Assembly (NCBI GenBank): GCA_020722815.1
Contig: DYKB01000016.1
Span: 21,511-85,510 of the forward strand
Direction: 5' to 3'
Source of the DNA: Caldithrix sp.
GTDB taxonomy: Bacteria > Zhuqueibacterota > Zhuqueibacteria > Thermofontimicrobiales > Sulfurfontimicrobiaceae
Length of the DNA: 64,000 bases
Positions 8,493 through 16,777 of the stretch are shown here, in pieces (the stretch's first letter is position 1; each line of letters starts with the position of its first letter). A program made the translations under genes and the position numbers. Under the pieces are notes generated by a model. That model ran no database searches, had not been told where the DNA came from, and saw nothing but the letters and a program-made list of their open reading frames with translations.

Positions 8493-9594
8493 AGAGGATA
8501 AAAACGAATTTGAAAATAATTCAGTTATAACTTCACTGAAGCACCTGGGTTATAATGAATGGATTCATCATCATTGTAAAGAATTTTTAAAAGATAATTT
8601 TTCCATCGCCCGAGTTGTTGAAGTCAATAAAAACAATTATAAAGTGTCTGATGGCGAGCACACGATATTCGCTGAAGTGTCCGGTAAATTACTGTTCAAT
8701 ATCGAAAACAGTATGGACCTCCCAACAATAGGCGATTGGGTCGTTACACAATGTTTTGATGATGATTCGCTGGCAATAATTCATCAAATTTTGCCTCGAA
8801 AATCATTATTAAAACGTAAAGATCCGGGGAAAGCCGTTGAATTTCAACTAATTGCAGCGAATATTGATTATGCGTTCATTATGCAGTCGGCTGATGCTAA
8901 CTTCAATTTGAATCGGCTGGAAAGATATTTGGTCATGATCAATGAGAGTAAAATTCAGCCAATAATTGTATTGAGTAAAACGGATTTACTAACTGATAAT
9001 GAACTTTCAGAAATCAATGACAAAATTAAACGATTCAATCATAAATATTTGTTCCTGCCAATAAGTAATGTGAACGACAACGGTATCAAAACGTTGCAAA
9101 ATGAACTTAAATCGGGCAAAACCTACTGCCTTTTAGGTTCTTCGGGAGTTGGTAAAACCACCTTACTTAATAAATTGCTCGGTGAAGAATTATTTGAAGT
9201 GAATGAAGTCAGAGAAAAAGATCGAAAAGGAAAGCATACAACGTCCCGAAGACAACTGATTTGTTTAGAATCAGGCAGCATATTCATCGATACGCCCGGA
9301 ATGCGTGAACTTGGTAATTTTACCATCGGTACCGGATTAGAAGAAACTTTTGATGAAATTGTTGCATTTAGCAGCCAGTGCCGTTTTAAAGATTGTACAC
9401 ATACCCACGAAGACGGATGCGCGATAATTGAAGCCGTTGAAACGGGAACTATCGATAGAGATCGATACGAAAATTTTCTCAAGATTCAGAAAGAATCGGC
9501 ATATTATGAGATGTCATATCTGGACAAACGAAAGCGGGATAAAGCTTTTGGCCAGATGCTCAAGAATTATAAGAAAATAATACGGAAAAAATAG
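8443..9594 (+). CDS. rsgA: Ribosome small-subunit-dependent GTPase A
   Basis: RsgA is a circularly permuted GTPase that helps the 30S subunit mature and releases other assembly factors. From the chosen start the 383 residues show an N-terminal OB-fold (about 55-115). The GTPase motifs then appear in permuted order: G4 SKTD (178-181), G1 GSSGVGKTT (232-240) and G3 DTPG (283-286). A C-terminal zinc site follows, with C313, C318, a nearby His and C326. The frame opens at 8431, but GGAG at 8433-8436 lies six bases before the ATG at 8443, making that start more likely. The 46-codon frame upstream overlaps it. Base composition is more AT-rich than in the neighbouring genes. Confidence 0.93.
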   Translation: MSIIQEKHPKDINNISEEDKNEFENNSVITSLKHLGYNEWIHHHCKEFLKDNFSIARVVEVNKNNYKVSDGEHTIFAEVSGKLLFNIENSMDLPTIGDWVVTQCFDDDSLAIIHQILPRKSLLKRKDPGKAVEFQLIAANIDYAFIMQSADANFNLNRLERYLVMINESKIQPIIVLSKTDLLTDNELSEINDKIKRFNHKYLFLPISNVNDNGIKTLQNELKSGKTYCLLGSSGVGKTTLLNKLLGEELFEVNEVREKDRKGKHTTSRRQLICLESGSIFIDTPGMRELGNFTIGTGLEETFDEIVAFSSQCRFKDCTHTHEDGCAIIEAVETGTIDRDRYENFLKIQKESAYYEMSYLDKRKRDKAFGQMLKNYKKIIRKK

Positions 9595-9792
9595 GAAAAC
9601 ATAATGCGTGCACCCGACCAACGGATTCTGAATCAAATTGGAAGCTCATATTAGCTTTTGTGAAGACCTGCTGGTGAGTATCTCACAACCTTTGGCGGGT
9701 TGCACACTTTTGGGGGAGTTAAAAACAACGATAAATTTAATTTCACCTTAAAAAAAGAAGTTACAAGCGATATTAATATAAGGAATTATTTG

Positions 9793-10770
9793 ATGCGAGT
9801 TTTCAGGCTGATAATCATCATCTTCATCATGATGAATTTTCTCAAATTGGAACTGCTGGCCGAAGAAGGCTACGGTGGCTACGCGGGTGCTTTTTTGCGC
9901 ATGGGACTGGGAGCCCGGCCCAAAGCACTGGGTGGGGCTTATACCGCGGTGGCCGAAGGGAGTTATGCGGGTTACTATAATCCCGGTGCCTTTTCGCGAA
10001 ATGATTACAAAGAATTGACTTTGAGTTATAGTGCCTTAAGTCTGGATCGAAGTTTCAATTATGTGGGATTGGTCATTCCAATTACACCCCGAACGGGAAG
10101 CGGTGAAAAACCCTTAAAAGCAGGGATTCATTTGGGATGGATTAATGCCGGTGTGGATAATATCGATGGCCGTGATTCCAATGGCCGGCACTATGCGACT
10201 TTTTCCAATTCGGAAAATGCCTTCAGTTTTGGATTCGCCGTTCAGCCGCACGAGTTGGTTTCAGTTGGTTTTTGTGCCAAAATTTTGTATAATCGTATGC
10301 CGGAAATTACCAAAGAAAACGAAGCCCTGACTTCCAAAGGGCTGGGATTTGATATCGGGGTCTTAATTCATCCGATTCAGCCACTAACGGTTGGGATTCT
10401 GGTAAAAGATTTGCGGTCAAAATATACCTGGAATACAGAAAGCGTTTATGAACGGGGAACGACGACGTATAATAATTTTCTGCAGGTTTTGCGAATTGGC
10501 GCCGCCTATCGTCTGCTGCAGGATCGGCTGCTGTTAACTACCGATTTTGAGGATAATAAAAAGCAGGAACCCAAATTTCATTTTGGCGTGGAATTTATTC
10601 CGTTTGAAAACATTTATTTAAGAGCTGGCATGAACCATCTGGAGCCGGCTTTTGGATTTGGCTATCTTTATAAATTATGGAAATTTCAAACGGTACTGGA
10701 TTATGCGTATATCTCGGATGAGGTTTCGCCATCCGGAGAACATGTGGTTTCGTGGTCGTTCAGGTTGTGA
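9793..10770 (+). CDS. PorV/UPF0164-family outer-membrane protein
   Basis: The 325-residue product has a signal peptide (MRVFRLIIIIF...ELLAEE). It then shows the family opening G-A-F-L-R-M-G-L-G-A-R-P-K-A-L-G-G-A-Y-T-A-V-A-E followed by YYNPGAF. The rest is alternating beta strands ending in an aromatic C-terminal strand (VVSWSFRL), as expected of an outer-membrane barrel of the FadL-like PorV/PorQ group. Such proteins shuttle type IX cargo to the surface in related bacteria; that role here is inferred from the sorting-domain proteins elsewhere in the window. The frame opens at 9700, but AAGGA before the ATG at 9793 and the signal peptide favour the later start. A paralogue follows at 10891. 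Confidence 0.85.
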   Translation: MRVFRLIIIIFIMMNFLKLELLAEEGYGGYAGAFLRMGLGARPKALGGAYTAVAEGSYAGYYNPGAFSRNDYKELTLSYSALSLDRSFNYVGLVIPITPRTGSGEKPLKAGIHLGWINAGVDNIDGRDSNGRHYATFSNSENAFSFGFAVQPHELVSVGFCAKILYNRMPEITKENEALTSKGLGFDIGVLIHPIQPLTVGILVKDLRSKYTWNTESVYERGTTTYNNFLQVLRIGAAYRLLQDRLLLTTDFEDNKKQEPKFHFGVEFIPFENIYLRAGMNHLEPAFGFGYLYKLWKFQTVLDYAYISDEVSPSGEHVVSWSFRL

Positions 10771-10890
10771 TGGTTCAATGGGTATGAAGGCGATATGGGG
10801 TTGTCGGCATCGAGAAGCGTCATGCGTGATCCGTAACATTAATATAACGATACAATTTATCAATCGCTGAATTAGCAAAGGAGCAAAAAT

Positions 10891-11799
10891 TTGAATAATA
10901 AAATTGGAAAACTCTTTTTAAGTTTAATACTTATTCTTTGGCCATTTTACCAAATTCTTGCACAAAATGGGATGGCCTTTTTAAATATTGGAAATGGTGC
11001 ACGTGCCGTGGGCATGGCTGAGGCTTTTACAGCCCTTGCCAACGATCCCAGCGCGACGTATTGGAATCCGGCGGGACTGGTGACGCTTCAAAATACCCAG
11101 ATGACATTTTCTCACAATTCATGGATTCAGGACGTGCAGCATGAATTTTTTGCCATCGCTTTTAAAACCGGTCAAAATCATCTGGGCATTTCGATGACGA
11201 GTAATAATATCGATGGCATCGAACATCGGGTGAAACCAACCGAAGCGCCCATTGGTACGGTTCAAGCCCATGATCTGGCTGTTGGGCTTTCCTATGCGCG
11301 CGGCATCAGTCGGGGTCTGCATGCTGGAATCACTTTAAAATATGTCTATGAAAAAATATATTACGAAAGTGCCCCTGGTTTTGCGGTTGATCTGGGATTA
11401 ATTTATCAACCGGCAATGCTGGAAGGATTAAGTCTGGGGCTGGTGACGCAGAATTTGGGTTTTACAAGTAAATTGAAAAACGAATCCATTGAATTGCCGA
11501 AAACGTTGAAGGCCGGATTAGCTTACAAGCTGCTCAAGGGGAAGGCGGGAAGTGATTTGACTGGTGCGCTGGATGTGGTTCAATATATCGATGCTGATCT
11601 GCATGTCAATGTGGGACTTGAATGGTTATACAAGAATTTGCTGGCACTGCGTGCGGGATATCAAACTGGTTGGGATGAAAAAGGTCTTCATGCCGGCGTC
11701 GGATTTGGCATTTCCCGATTTTTATTAGATTATGCCTACACACCATTCACGGCAGAACTTGGTACCGCCCATCGGTTTTCGATCACTTTCAAATTATAA
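10891..11799 (+). CDS. Second PorV/UPF0164-family outer-membrane protein
   Basis: This 302-residue paralogue of the upstream gene has a signal peptide ending QILAQ, the conserved block F-L-N-I-G-N-G-A-R-A-V-G-M-A-E-A-F-T-A-L-A-N-D, YWNPAG at about 58-63, and a C-terminal beta strand ending FSITFKL. It uses a TTG start at 10891, placed by AAAGGAG at 10877-10883. The 120-bp gap from the first paralogue contains a degenerate copy of the CGTNATGCGT repeat (10817-10838). The two copies probably arose by duplication and have diverged strongly. Their role in transport or type IX secretion is inferred. Confidence 0.85.
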   Translation: MNNKIGKLFLSLILILWPFYQILAQNGMAFLNIGNGARAVGMAEAFTALANDPSATYWNPAGLVTLQNTQMTFSHNSWIQDVQHEFFAIAFKTGQNHLGISMTSNNIDGIEHRVKPTEAPIGTVQAHDLAVGLSYARGISRGLHAGITLKYVYEKIYYESAPGFAVDLGLIYQPAMLEGLSLGLVTQNLGFTSKLKNESIELPKTLKAGLAYKLLKGKAGSDLTGALDVVQYIDADLHVNVGLEWLYKNLLALRAGYQTGWDEKGLHAGVGFGISRFLLDYAYTPFTAELGTAHRFSITFKL

Positions 11800-11800
11800 T

Positions 11801-12661
11801 ATGAGCCAGCAAAAACACACCCCCGAAGAAATCGAACTCATCCGTGATCGAAAATTTCGCCGAAATAAATATCTCCAGGTCCACTCCATTGATGAATCAC
11901 TCGATTTCATCAATCTTGTTGGTTTTTGTTTTGCTTTTTCGGCAAAAAATTCGGAACTCCCCTGTCTTTGGCACGCGGCTTGTGGTCAACGCAATCCGGT
12001 GATGCCCGAACATACCCATCATGATCCGTATGTCAGTCGGGTCTGGACCGCGAAAGACGATTTGCCGGCGCGAAAGGCTGTTTATTATGGCAAAGTCCTG
12101 AAAAAGCGGCCAACGTTCATTTCACTAAAATATTTACCATATTTTTATGCCCTTTCCGAAGCGAATCAGGGATTGGATGCGTATCTGGTGCAATTTATGC
12201 GGGGCGAGCTCTCGCTGGCAGCCAAAAAAATAATGGATAGTCTGAGCGAACATTCCCCGCAAATCACCCGTGATTTAAAAATTATCTCCGGTCATGCCAA
12301 TCCCGATCAACGTTATCCATTTGACCAGGCCATGGCTGAATTGCAAATGAAAATGTATGTGGTCAAAATTGCCGAATTTTATGATCCTTTCACCTTTTTG
12401 TGGGGGTTGGTTCCCAATCGTTATCCGGAAGAAGTTCAAAAAGCCAACACTGTATCCCCAACGCAAGCGCGATCTGAAATTCTTGCCAAATATTTTCAAA
12501 ATGTGATCGTTTCGAACGAAATTTTTATTCAACGTTTATTTGGCTGGCAACGGGAAGAGATTAAAATGGCATTAAACGAGTTGGAAAATTGTAATGTCAT
12601 TCAAACTGGTTTAGAAATTGAGGAGGAACGTGGAAATTGGGTGGGATTAAAAAGTTTTTAG
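11801..12661 (+). CDS. AlkZ-related protein (tentative)
   Basis: The 286-residue soluble protein starts at an ATG one base after the previous stop; the longer frame from 11732 would overlap the PorV-like gene. It has an N-terminal helical segment with L-P-C-L-W-H-A-A-C-G near residues 54-63 and an H-T-H-H-D motif about ten residues later. A C-terminal region looks like a winged helix (EIFIQRLFGWQREEIKMALNELEN). This resembles proteins annotated as AlkZ-related, the DNA glycosylase-like HTH_42 superfamily. The Q-x-Q/Q-x-D catalytic motif of true AlkZ was not found, so glycosylase activity is not claimed. It converges with, and overlaps by 4 bp, the HD-GYP gene. Confidence 0.5.
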   Translation: MSQQKHTPEEIELIRDRKFRRNKYLQVHSIDESLDFINLVGFCFAFSAKNSELPCLWHAACGQRNPVMPEHTHHDPYVSRVWTAKDDLPARKAVYYGKVLKKRPTFISLKYLPYFYALSEANQGLDAYLVQFMRGELSLAAKKIMDSLSEHSPQITRDLKIISGHANPDQRYPFDQAMAELQMKMYVVKIAEFYDPFTFLWGLVPNRYPEEVQKANTVSPTQARSEILAKYFQNVIVSNEIFIQRLFGWQREEIKMALNELENCNVIQTGLEIEEERGNWVGLKSF

Positions 12662-14589
12662 GTCATTGATGAAATATAATCCGGCAATCCCTGATCATCT
12701 ACATGGTACTTCCGTTTGGAAAATTCGATGAAAACATCAACAACTTGCGGATCAAATTGGGTGCCGCGGCCGGCTCTAAGTTCGCAAAACGCCGTCCCGA
12801 TTCCAAGTGATTTACGATAAGGTCGATCACTAATCATGGCATCAAAAGCATCGACTACCGCCAGAATACGCGCTTCAATGGGGATTTCCTCGCCTTTAAG
12901 TCCATCCGGATAGCCATTGCCATCAAATCGTTCATGATGATATTTGATGATTTTACTGATTCGATAAAACCTGGGGATTTTTTTAACTGCATTGGCGCCA
13001 AATTCCGCATGCTGATGCATAATTTTTTTTTCTTCTTCAGTCAAAATGCCAAATTTTCTTAAAATGCTTCGTGGAATTTGAATTTTACCCACATCATGTA
13101 AAATTGATGCTACCTGCAAATCGCGTTTCTTGCCAGCCGGTAATCCCAATAAATCGGCCATTACACTGCAATGTTTAACCAGCCGTTGGGAGTGTTTGCC
13201 GGTAAAAATATCGTTAGCGTTAATAAAATTCACCAGTGTCGAAATTATCTGCCGGTAACTCTCCTGCAAATCGTGCTCTAATTCACGGCGGCTCGTCATA
13301 TCCCTGGCGATGATCAGAATCGATTGTTGATTGCCATTTCGGGAAAGCAGTCGCATATTCAACTCAACAATACCTTCGGTACCATCCGGTTTCAGCCAGA
13401 CAAACTCAATTGGGTCATTTTCTTCCCCTCGATGGACTTTTTGCAGTTCCTGCCAGAGTAATTCCAATTCGTTTTCCGGTAAAAGTTCCGCTAAATTCAT
13501 TGATGCGGCTTTTTCGAGCTGAATTCCCAAAAAATGAGCGAACGAGTGGTTAATTGACAGAATTTTGCCCGTTTGATCAATAAGTGCCAATAACTCAGTT
13601 GAATGCTCAAAAAGCTCTTTATATTTAAATTCCAATTGATTTAAATCCGCCTGGAGCCCTTTTTTGTTCGAAATATCGAAGCCTAAGCAACATATCTCTT
13701 GACATTTCCCTTCATGAAGCAGGGGAAACATGATAGCGTAAAAATCCTTTGGCTGACCATTAAGTCCCCTCGTTTTCCATTCGAGCGGCACAATCGGTTG
13801 TTTTTGGGTGACAATTTCATTGACAATAGAGTCGAATAATGGCATCTCTTCGGCAGCGAGGATTAAATCCTGAATCCGTTTTCCTAAAACCTTTTGGCGG
13901 GATAATTTGAATATCGTTTCACTGCCGGAATTCCAGAATTTAATTCGCCCATCAGGTGAAAAAGTCTGAATTGCGGTGTAAGGTAAGTTTTTTAATAAAA
14001 ATTTGAAATGACGATAAGCAGGAGCTTTATTCAGCCGGGCATGGTGTGTTTGATTCAGAAGAATACAAAAAGCACCAATATTTTTTCCATTTGAATCGCG
14101 TAATGGTGCCGCGTGAATTTGGAGAATGATAGGTTTACCATTGAAATTTGAATATTCGCGGGTAATTTGAAAACCATCGTCCAGGATTTTCGAACTTTTC
14201 ATATCAGGAAAAAGTTGTCGCATCATGGATAAATCATTCTCAACAATAACATCCGCAAGCTGCCATTCAGGAGATTGTAAATTATGGCCGATGGAAAATG
14301 ATTCCCGGTGGCGGGTGGTACCGATTATTTCGGCTTGCTTGATGCCTGTAAATTTTTCTAAACGCTCGTTCCAAAATATCACCTGATGCATATTGTCAAT
14401 GGCATATATTGCCGGTTGGAAGGTGGTATATTTTTCTTGAAGGCTGCTTAATGTCTCGATAAAGGGGGTTGAATCCGATGGAGGATTATGAAAATTGTTT
14501 TTTATTTTAATTGAATCCGGATGAAATAGATAATATTCAAAAAGCGAAGCCTGGGCCACGCTTTGTAGCGTACTGTCTTTATAAAACAT
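12658..14589 (-). CDS. Three-PAS HD-GYP domain phosphodiesterase
   Basis: This is a predicted cyclic-di-GMP phosphodiesterase controlled by PAS sensors. Numbered from the longest frame (14655), PAS domains span about 75-205, 215-335 and 345-460, and the HD-GYP domain spans 475-640. The metal and catalytic residues are all present: H488, H520-D521, K524, H549, H573-H574, GYP at 581-583 and D602. No membrane segment is seen, so it is likely cytosolic. The longest frame uses a TTG with no ribosome site. The ATG at 14589 has GGGAG just before it and is chosen here; the start remains uncertain. No GGDEF partner lies in the window. Confidence 0.9.
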   Translation of the reverse strand: MFYKDSTLQSVAQASLFEYYLFHPDSIKIKNNFHNPPSDSTPFIETLSSLQEKYTTFQPAIYAIDNMHQVIFWNERLEKFTGIKQAEIIGTTRHRESFSIGHNLQSPEWQLADVIVENDLSMMRQLFPDMKSSKILDDGFQITREYSNFNGKPIILQIHAAPLRDSNGKNIGAFCILLNQTHHARLNKAPAYRHFKFLLKNLPYTAIQTFSPDGRIKFWNSGSETIFKLSRQKVLGKRIQDLILAAEEMPLFDSIVNEIVTQKQPIVPLEWKTRGLNGQPKDFYAIMFPLLHEGKCQEICCLGFDISNKKGLQADLNQLEFKYKELFEHSTELLALIDQTGKILSINHSFAHFLGIQLEKAASMNLAELLPENELELLWQELQKVHRGEENDPIEFVWLKPDGTEGIVELNMRLLSRNGNQQSILIIARDMTSRRELEHDLQESYRQIISTLVNFINANDIFTGKHSQRLVKHCSVMADLLGLPAGKKRDLQVASILHDVGKIQIPRSILRKFGILTEEEKKIMHQHAEFGANAVKKIPRFYRISKIIKYHHERFDGNGYPDGLKGEEIPIEARILAVVDAFDAMISDRPYRKSLGIGTAFCELRAGRGTQFDPQVVDVFIEFSKRKYHVDDQGLPDYISSMT

Positions 14590-15145
14590 CCTCTCTCCCA
14601 ACATAAAAATAGCCGGTTGTAACCTGGTACTGAATCCATAAGCGAGTTCACCCAAGATGAATTTACAAAATAACTCACAAGATATAATATTAATTCAGGT
14701 TCAAAAAAGTGATCTGGATCACATTTTTCAAAATAATTTTAACTGTTTTATGAATAATTTAGTTGTAATAAAAATGAAAAATTTGTTTAAACAAAAATTA
14801 GAAATCTATATTTTGGTATCGTTTTTGATTAATAGATAGTGTCATAATTTGCTTTATTATGCTTGTTATTAAAATTGAATGATTCAGGCTATTTTATGTG
14901 TGTTCGCTCGAAATTTGAGGGCGAAATCATGTTGCGCTATCGTGCCGCGAAGAGTGGAAAATCCGTTGTCGTCTGCCAGTCGATTCAATTCAGCTCAAAA
15001 GAATTTTGGTGACTTATTTCTAAAATCAATCAGATGTTGCAGAACGGACTTTTAATTGGCAAACTATTGTTCGGATTTCATCGGGTGCATAACTGAAAAT
15101 AATAAACAATCGATAAGCCGATTGCCAAATAGCGATAGAAAAGGC
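14590..15145. other. Intergenic region between the HD-GYP gene and the aro promoter
   Basis: About 550 bp without a supported gene. It should hold the promoter of the minus-strand HD-GYP gene. A 60-codon frame (14657-14839) is low-complexity N/I/L-rich and has no ribosome site. No RNA gene was recognised. Confidence 0.5.
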
Positions 15146-15174
15146 TTGACAAAAAATAAATTTATTCTTATATT
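15146..15174 (+). promoter_or_regulatory. Sigma-70-type promoter of the aromatic operon
   Basis: A perfect -35 hexamer TTGACA (15146-15151) is followed after exactly 17 bases by TATATT (15169-15174). Transcription would begin near 15182 and give a leader of about 250 nt before the chorismate mutase gene. The same TTGACA-N17-TATATT arrangement recurs at 38639-38667. Confidence 0.7.
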
Positions 15175-15326
15175 TATAAAAAATAATCTTTATTTATTAA
15201 GCGGTTAGATTGATAATGTCTGCATCGTTTGTCATACAATTTTTTTCAGACAGCAGTATTAGTTTATCAATTGAACATCAAGCTAATACCTTTCTATTTT
15301 ATTATTATTATCTCCTGTGGACATAA

Positions 15327-15406
15327 AGTGGGAAGGTTATGTCGTTGAAAGCCTTCGGAAAGAAGAAACTGATAACTGAACCCACTACCCAGGTACGTGG
15401 GTTTTT
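15327..15406 (+). promoter_or_regulatory. Attenuator-like leader structure before the aro genes
   Basis: CCCACTAC at 15381-15388 pairs with GTACGTGGG (15393-15401, one bulged base) to make a stem followed directly by six T, a good intrinsic terminator 28 bp before the first gene. AGTGGG at 15327-15332 can pair instead with CCCACT (15381-15386), which would break the terminator. The two pairings exclude each other, as in attenuation. A short frame from ATG 15339 runs through the region with Phe-Phe codons at the terminator, but it reads on past the start of the first gene. No T-box consensus was found. The sensing signal is therefore unknown. Confidence 0.55.
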
Positions 15407-15433
15407 TATTATTGGTGAACAGGGAGATTTTAA

Positions 15434-15712
15434 TTGGATATTAACGACTTGCGGCGTCAGATTGATGCCATTGATTCGAAATTATTAGCTTTATTAAATG
15501 AACGAGCTTTGATTGCCCAGCAAATTGGCCAGGAAAAAACAAGATTAAATTTACCAGTTAATGATTCAGCTCGTGAACAGGCAATTTTTTTGCGGTTAAG
15601 TCAAAATAATTCCGGTCCGCTTTCTGCTGTGGCAATTCAAACCGTTTTTCGCTCAATTATTCAAGTCTGCACCGAATTACAAAAAGAAGAAAATAACAGG
15701 AGCGAATCCTGA
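15434..15712 (+). CDS. Chorismate mutase, AroQ-fold (type II)
   Basis: Chorismate mutase converts chorismate to prephenate, the committed step to Phe and Tyr. The 92-residue protein has the all-helical AroQ fold pattern: L-R-R-Q-I-D-A-I-D at the N-terminus, L-L-N-E-R-A-L-I-A-Q-Q-I-G-Q-E-K in helix 1, and the conserved F-R-S-I-I-Q-x-C near the end. It starts with TTG at 15434, supported by AGGGAGA just upstream. A stand-alone mutase directly before a DAHP synthase suggests the two proteins may pair for feedback control, as mutase and DAHP synthase domains do in Bacillus. It is the first gene of the operon. Confidence 0.9.
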   Translation: MDINDLRRQIDAIDSKLLALLNERALIAQQIGQEKTRLNLPVNDSAREQAIFLRLSQNNSGPLSAVAIQTVFRSIIQVCTELQKEENNRSES

Positions 15713-15748
15713 TAGTTACGATTCACACCCAAGCGAATGAGGTTTAAT

Positions 15749-16762
15749 ATGATAGTTGTCATGTCCGATCATGCTGCGGAACAGCATATAAAACAGGTTC
15801 AGCATAAACTTGAAGAACTGGGATTTCAGGTCCATCGATCTGATGGCGTTAATCAAACAATTTTAGGTGCCGTGGGTGAAAAACGTGGTATTGATATTCG
15901 GGATATTGAGTTATTAGCCGGTGTACGCGAGGTGGTGCAAATTACCAAGCCGTATAAGCTGGTTAGTCGCGAATTTCACCCCGATCCGACAATCATCAAA
16001 ATTCGGGATGTGGAGATTGGTGGAAAGCAATTTGTTATTATGGCTGGTACCTGTGCCATCGAATCCCGTGAATTAACTTTTGAGGTAGCAAAATATGTCC
16101 GTGCGGCAGGGGCAACTATTTTGCGCGGCGGGGCATTTAAGCCCCGGACATCACCGTATAGTTTTCAGGGACTGGGCGAAGCGGGATTAAAAATTCTCAA
16201 AGACGCGGCGGAAAAAGAAGGTCTGCTCACGATTTCTGAAGTGATGGATTTTACCAATCTCGACCTGGTGGCCAAATATGTGGATATTTTACAGGTTGGC
16301 GCCCGGAATATGCAGAATTTTTCGCTTTTAAAGGAAATCGGAAAGATGCGAAAACCTGTTATGCTGAAACGCGGGATGGCCGCGACGATTGAAGATTGGT
16401 TAATGGCGGCGGAATATATTATGGCTGGTGGAAATTATGAAGTTATCCTCTGTGAGCGCGGTATCCGCACATTTGAAAATTATACCAGAAATACATTGGA
16501 TATTTCGGCAATTCCCGTGGTTCAAAAACTGAGCCATTTGCCAATTTTGGTGGATCCAAGTCATGGTACAGGTCGTCGGGACAAAGTGATTCCCATGGCG
16601 CGGGCTGCTTTGGCCGCCGGGGCACATGGGGTCATGATTGAAACTCATCCCCGGCCGGATCAGGCGCTTTCTGATGGCGCACAGTCTCTTTTTCCGGAAC
16701 AATTCATGCAACTGGTTAAAGAGTTGAAGTTAATCGCACCGGCCGTCGGAATAACCATTTAA
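15749..16762 (+). CDS. aroF: 3-deoxy-7-phosphoheptulonate synthase, type I-beta with N-terminal regulatory domain
   Basis: This enzyme joins phosphoenolpyruvate and erythrose 4-phosphate, the first step of the shikimate pathway. The first ~70 residues (MIVVMSD...) form the ferredoxin-like regulatory domain of the Thermotoga-type enzyme. The barrel follows with G-T-C-A-I-E-S, G-A-F-K-P-R-T-S-P-Y-S-F-Q-G, Q-V-G-A-R-N-M-Q-N, K-R-G-M and V-D-P-S-H-G-T-G-R-R-D, which carry the substrate and metal ligands. The frame opens at 15737; GAGGT at 15739-15743 favours the ATG at 15749, giving the MIVV start typical of the family. It lies between chorismate mutase and tyrA in the same operon. Confidence 0.95.
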   Translation: MIVVMSDHAAEQHIKQVQHKLEELGFQVHRSDGVNQTILGAVGEKRGIDIRDIELLAGVREVVQITKPYKLVSREFHPDPTIIKIRDVEIGGKQFVIMAGTCAIESRELTFEVAKYVRAAGATILRGGAFKPRTSPYSFQGLGEAGLKILKDAAEKEGLLTISEVMDFTNLDLVAKYVDILQVGARNMQNFSLLKEIGKMRKPVMLKRGMAATIEDWLMAAEYIMAGGNYEVILCERGIRTFENYTRNTLDISAIPVVQKLSHLPILVDPSHGTGRRDKVIPMARAALAAGAHGVMIETHPRPDQALSDGAQSLFPEQFMQLVKELKLIAPAVGITI

Positions 16763-16777
16763 GACAGGATTGAATTT

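Noticed and set aside
14657..14839. 60-codon plus-strand frame before the aro promoter
   Set aside because: Low-complexity Asn/Ile/Leu/Lys composition from AT-rich DNA, no ribosome site and no recognisable domain.
15182..15433. T-box riboswitch in the aro leader
   Set aside because: The T-box consensus that pairs with tRNA acceptor ends is missing and no specifier loop was found; only a generic terminator/antiterminator pairing is supported.
15339..15488. 49-codon leader peptide as a certain gene
   Set aside because: It has a poor ribosome spacing and reads through the terminator into the next gene in another frame, unlike known attenuator peptides.
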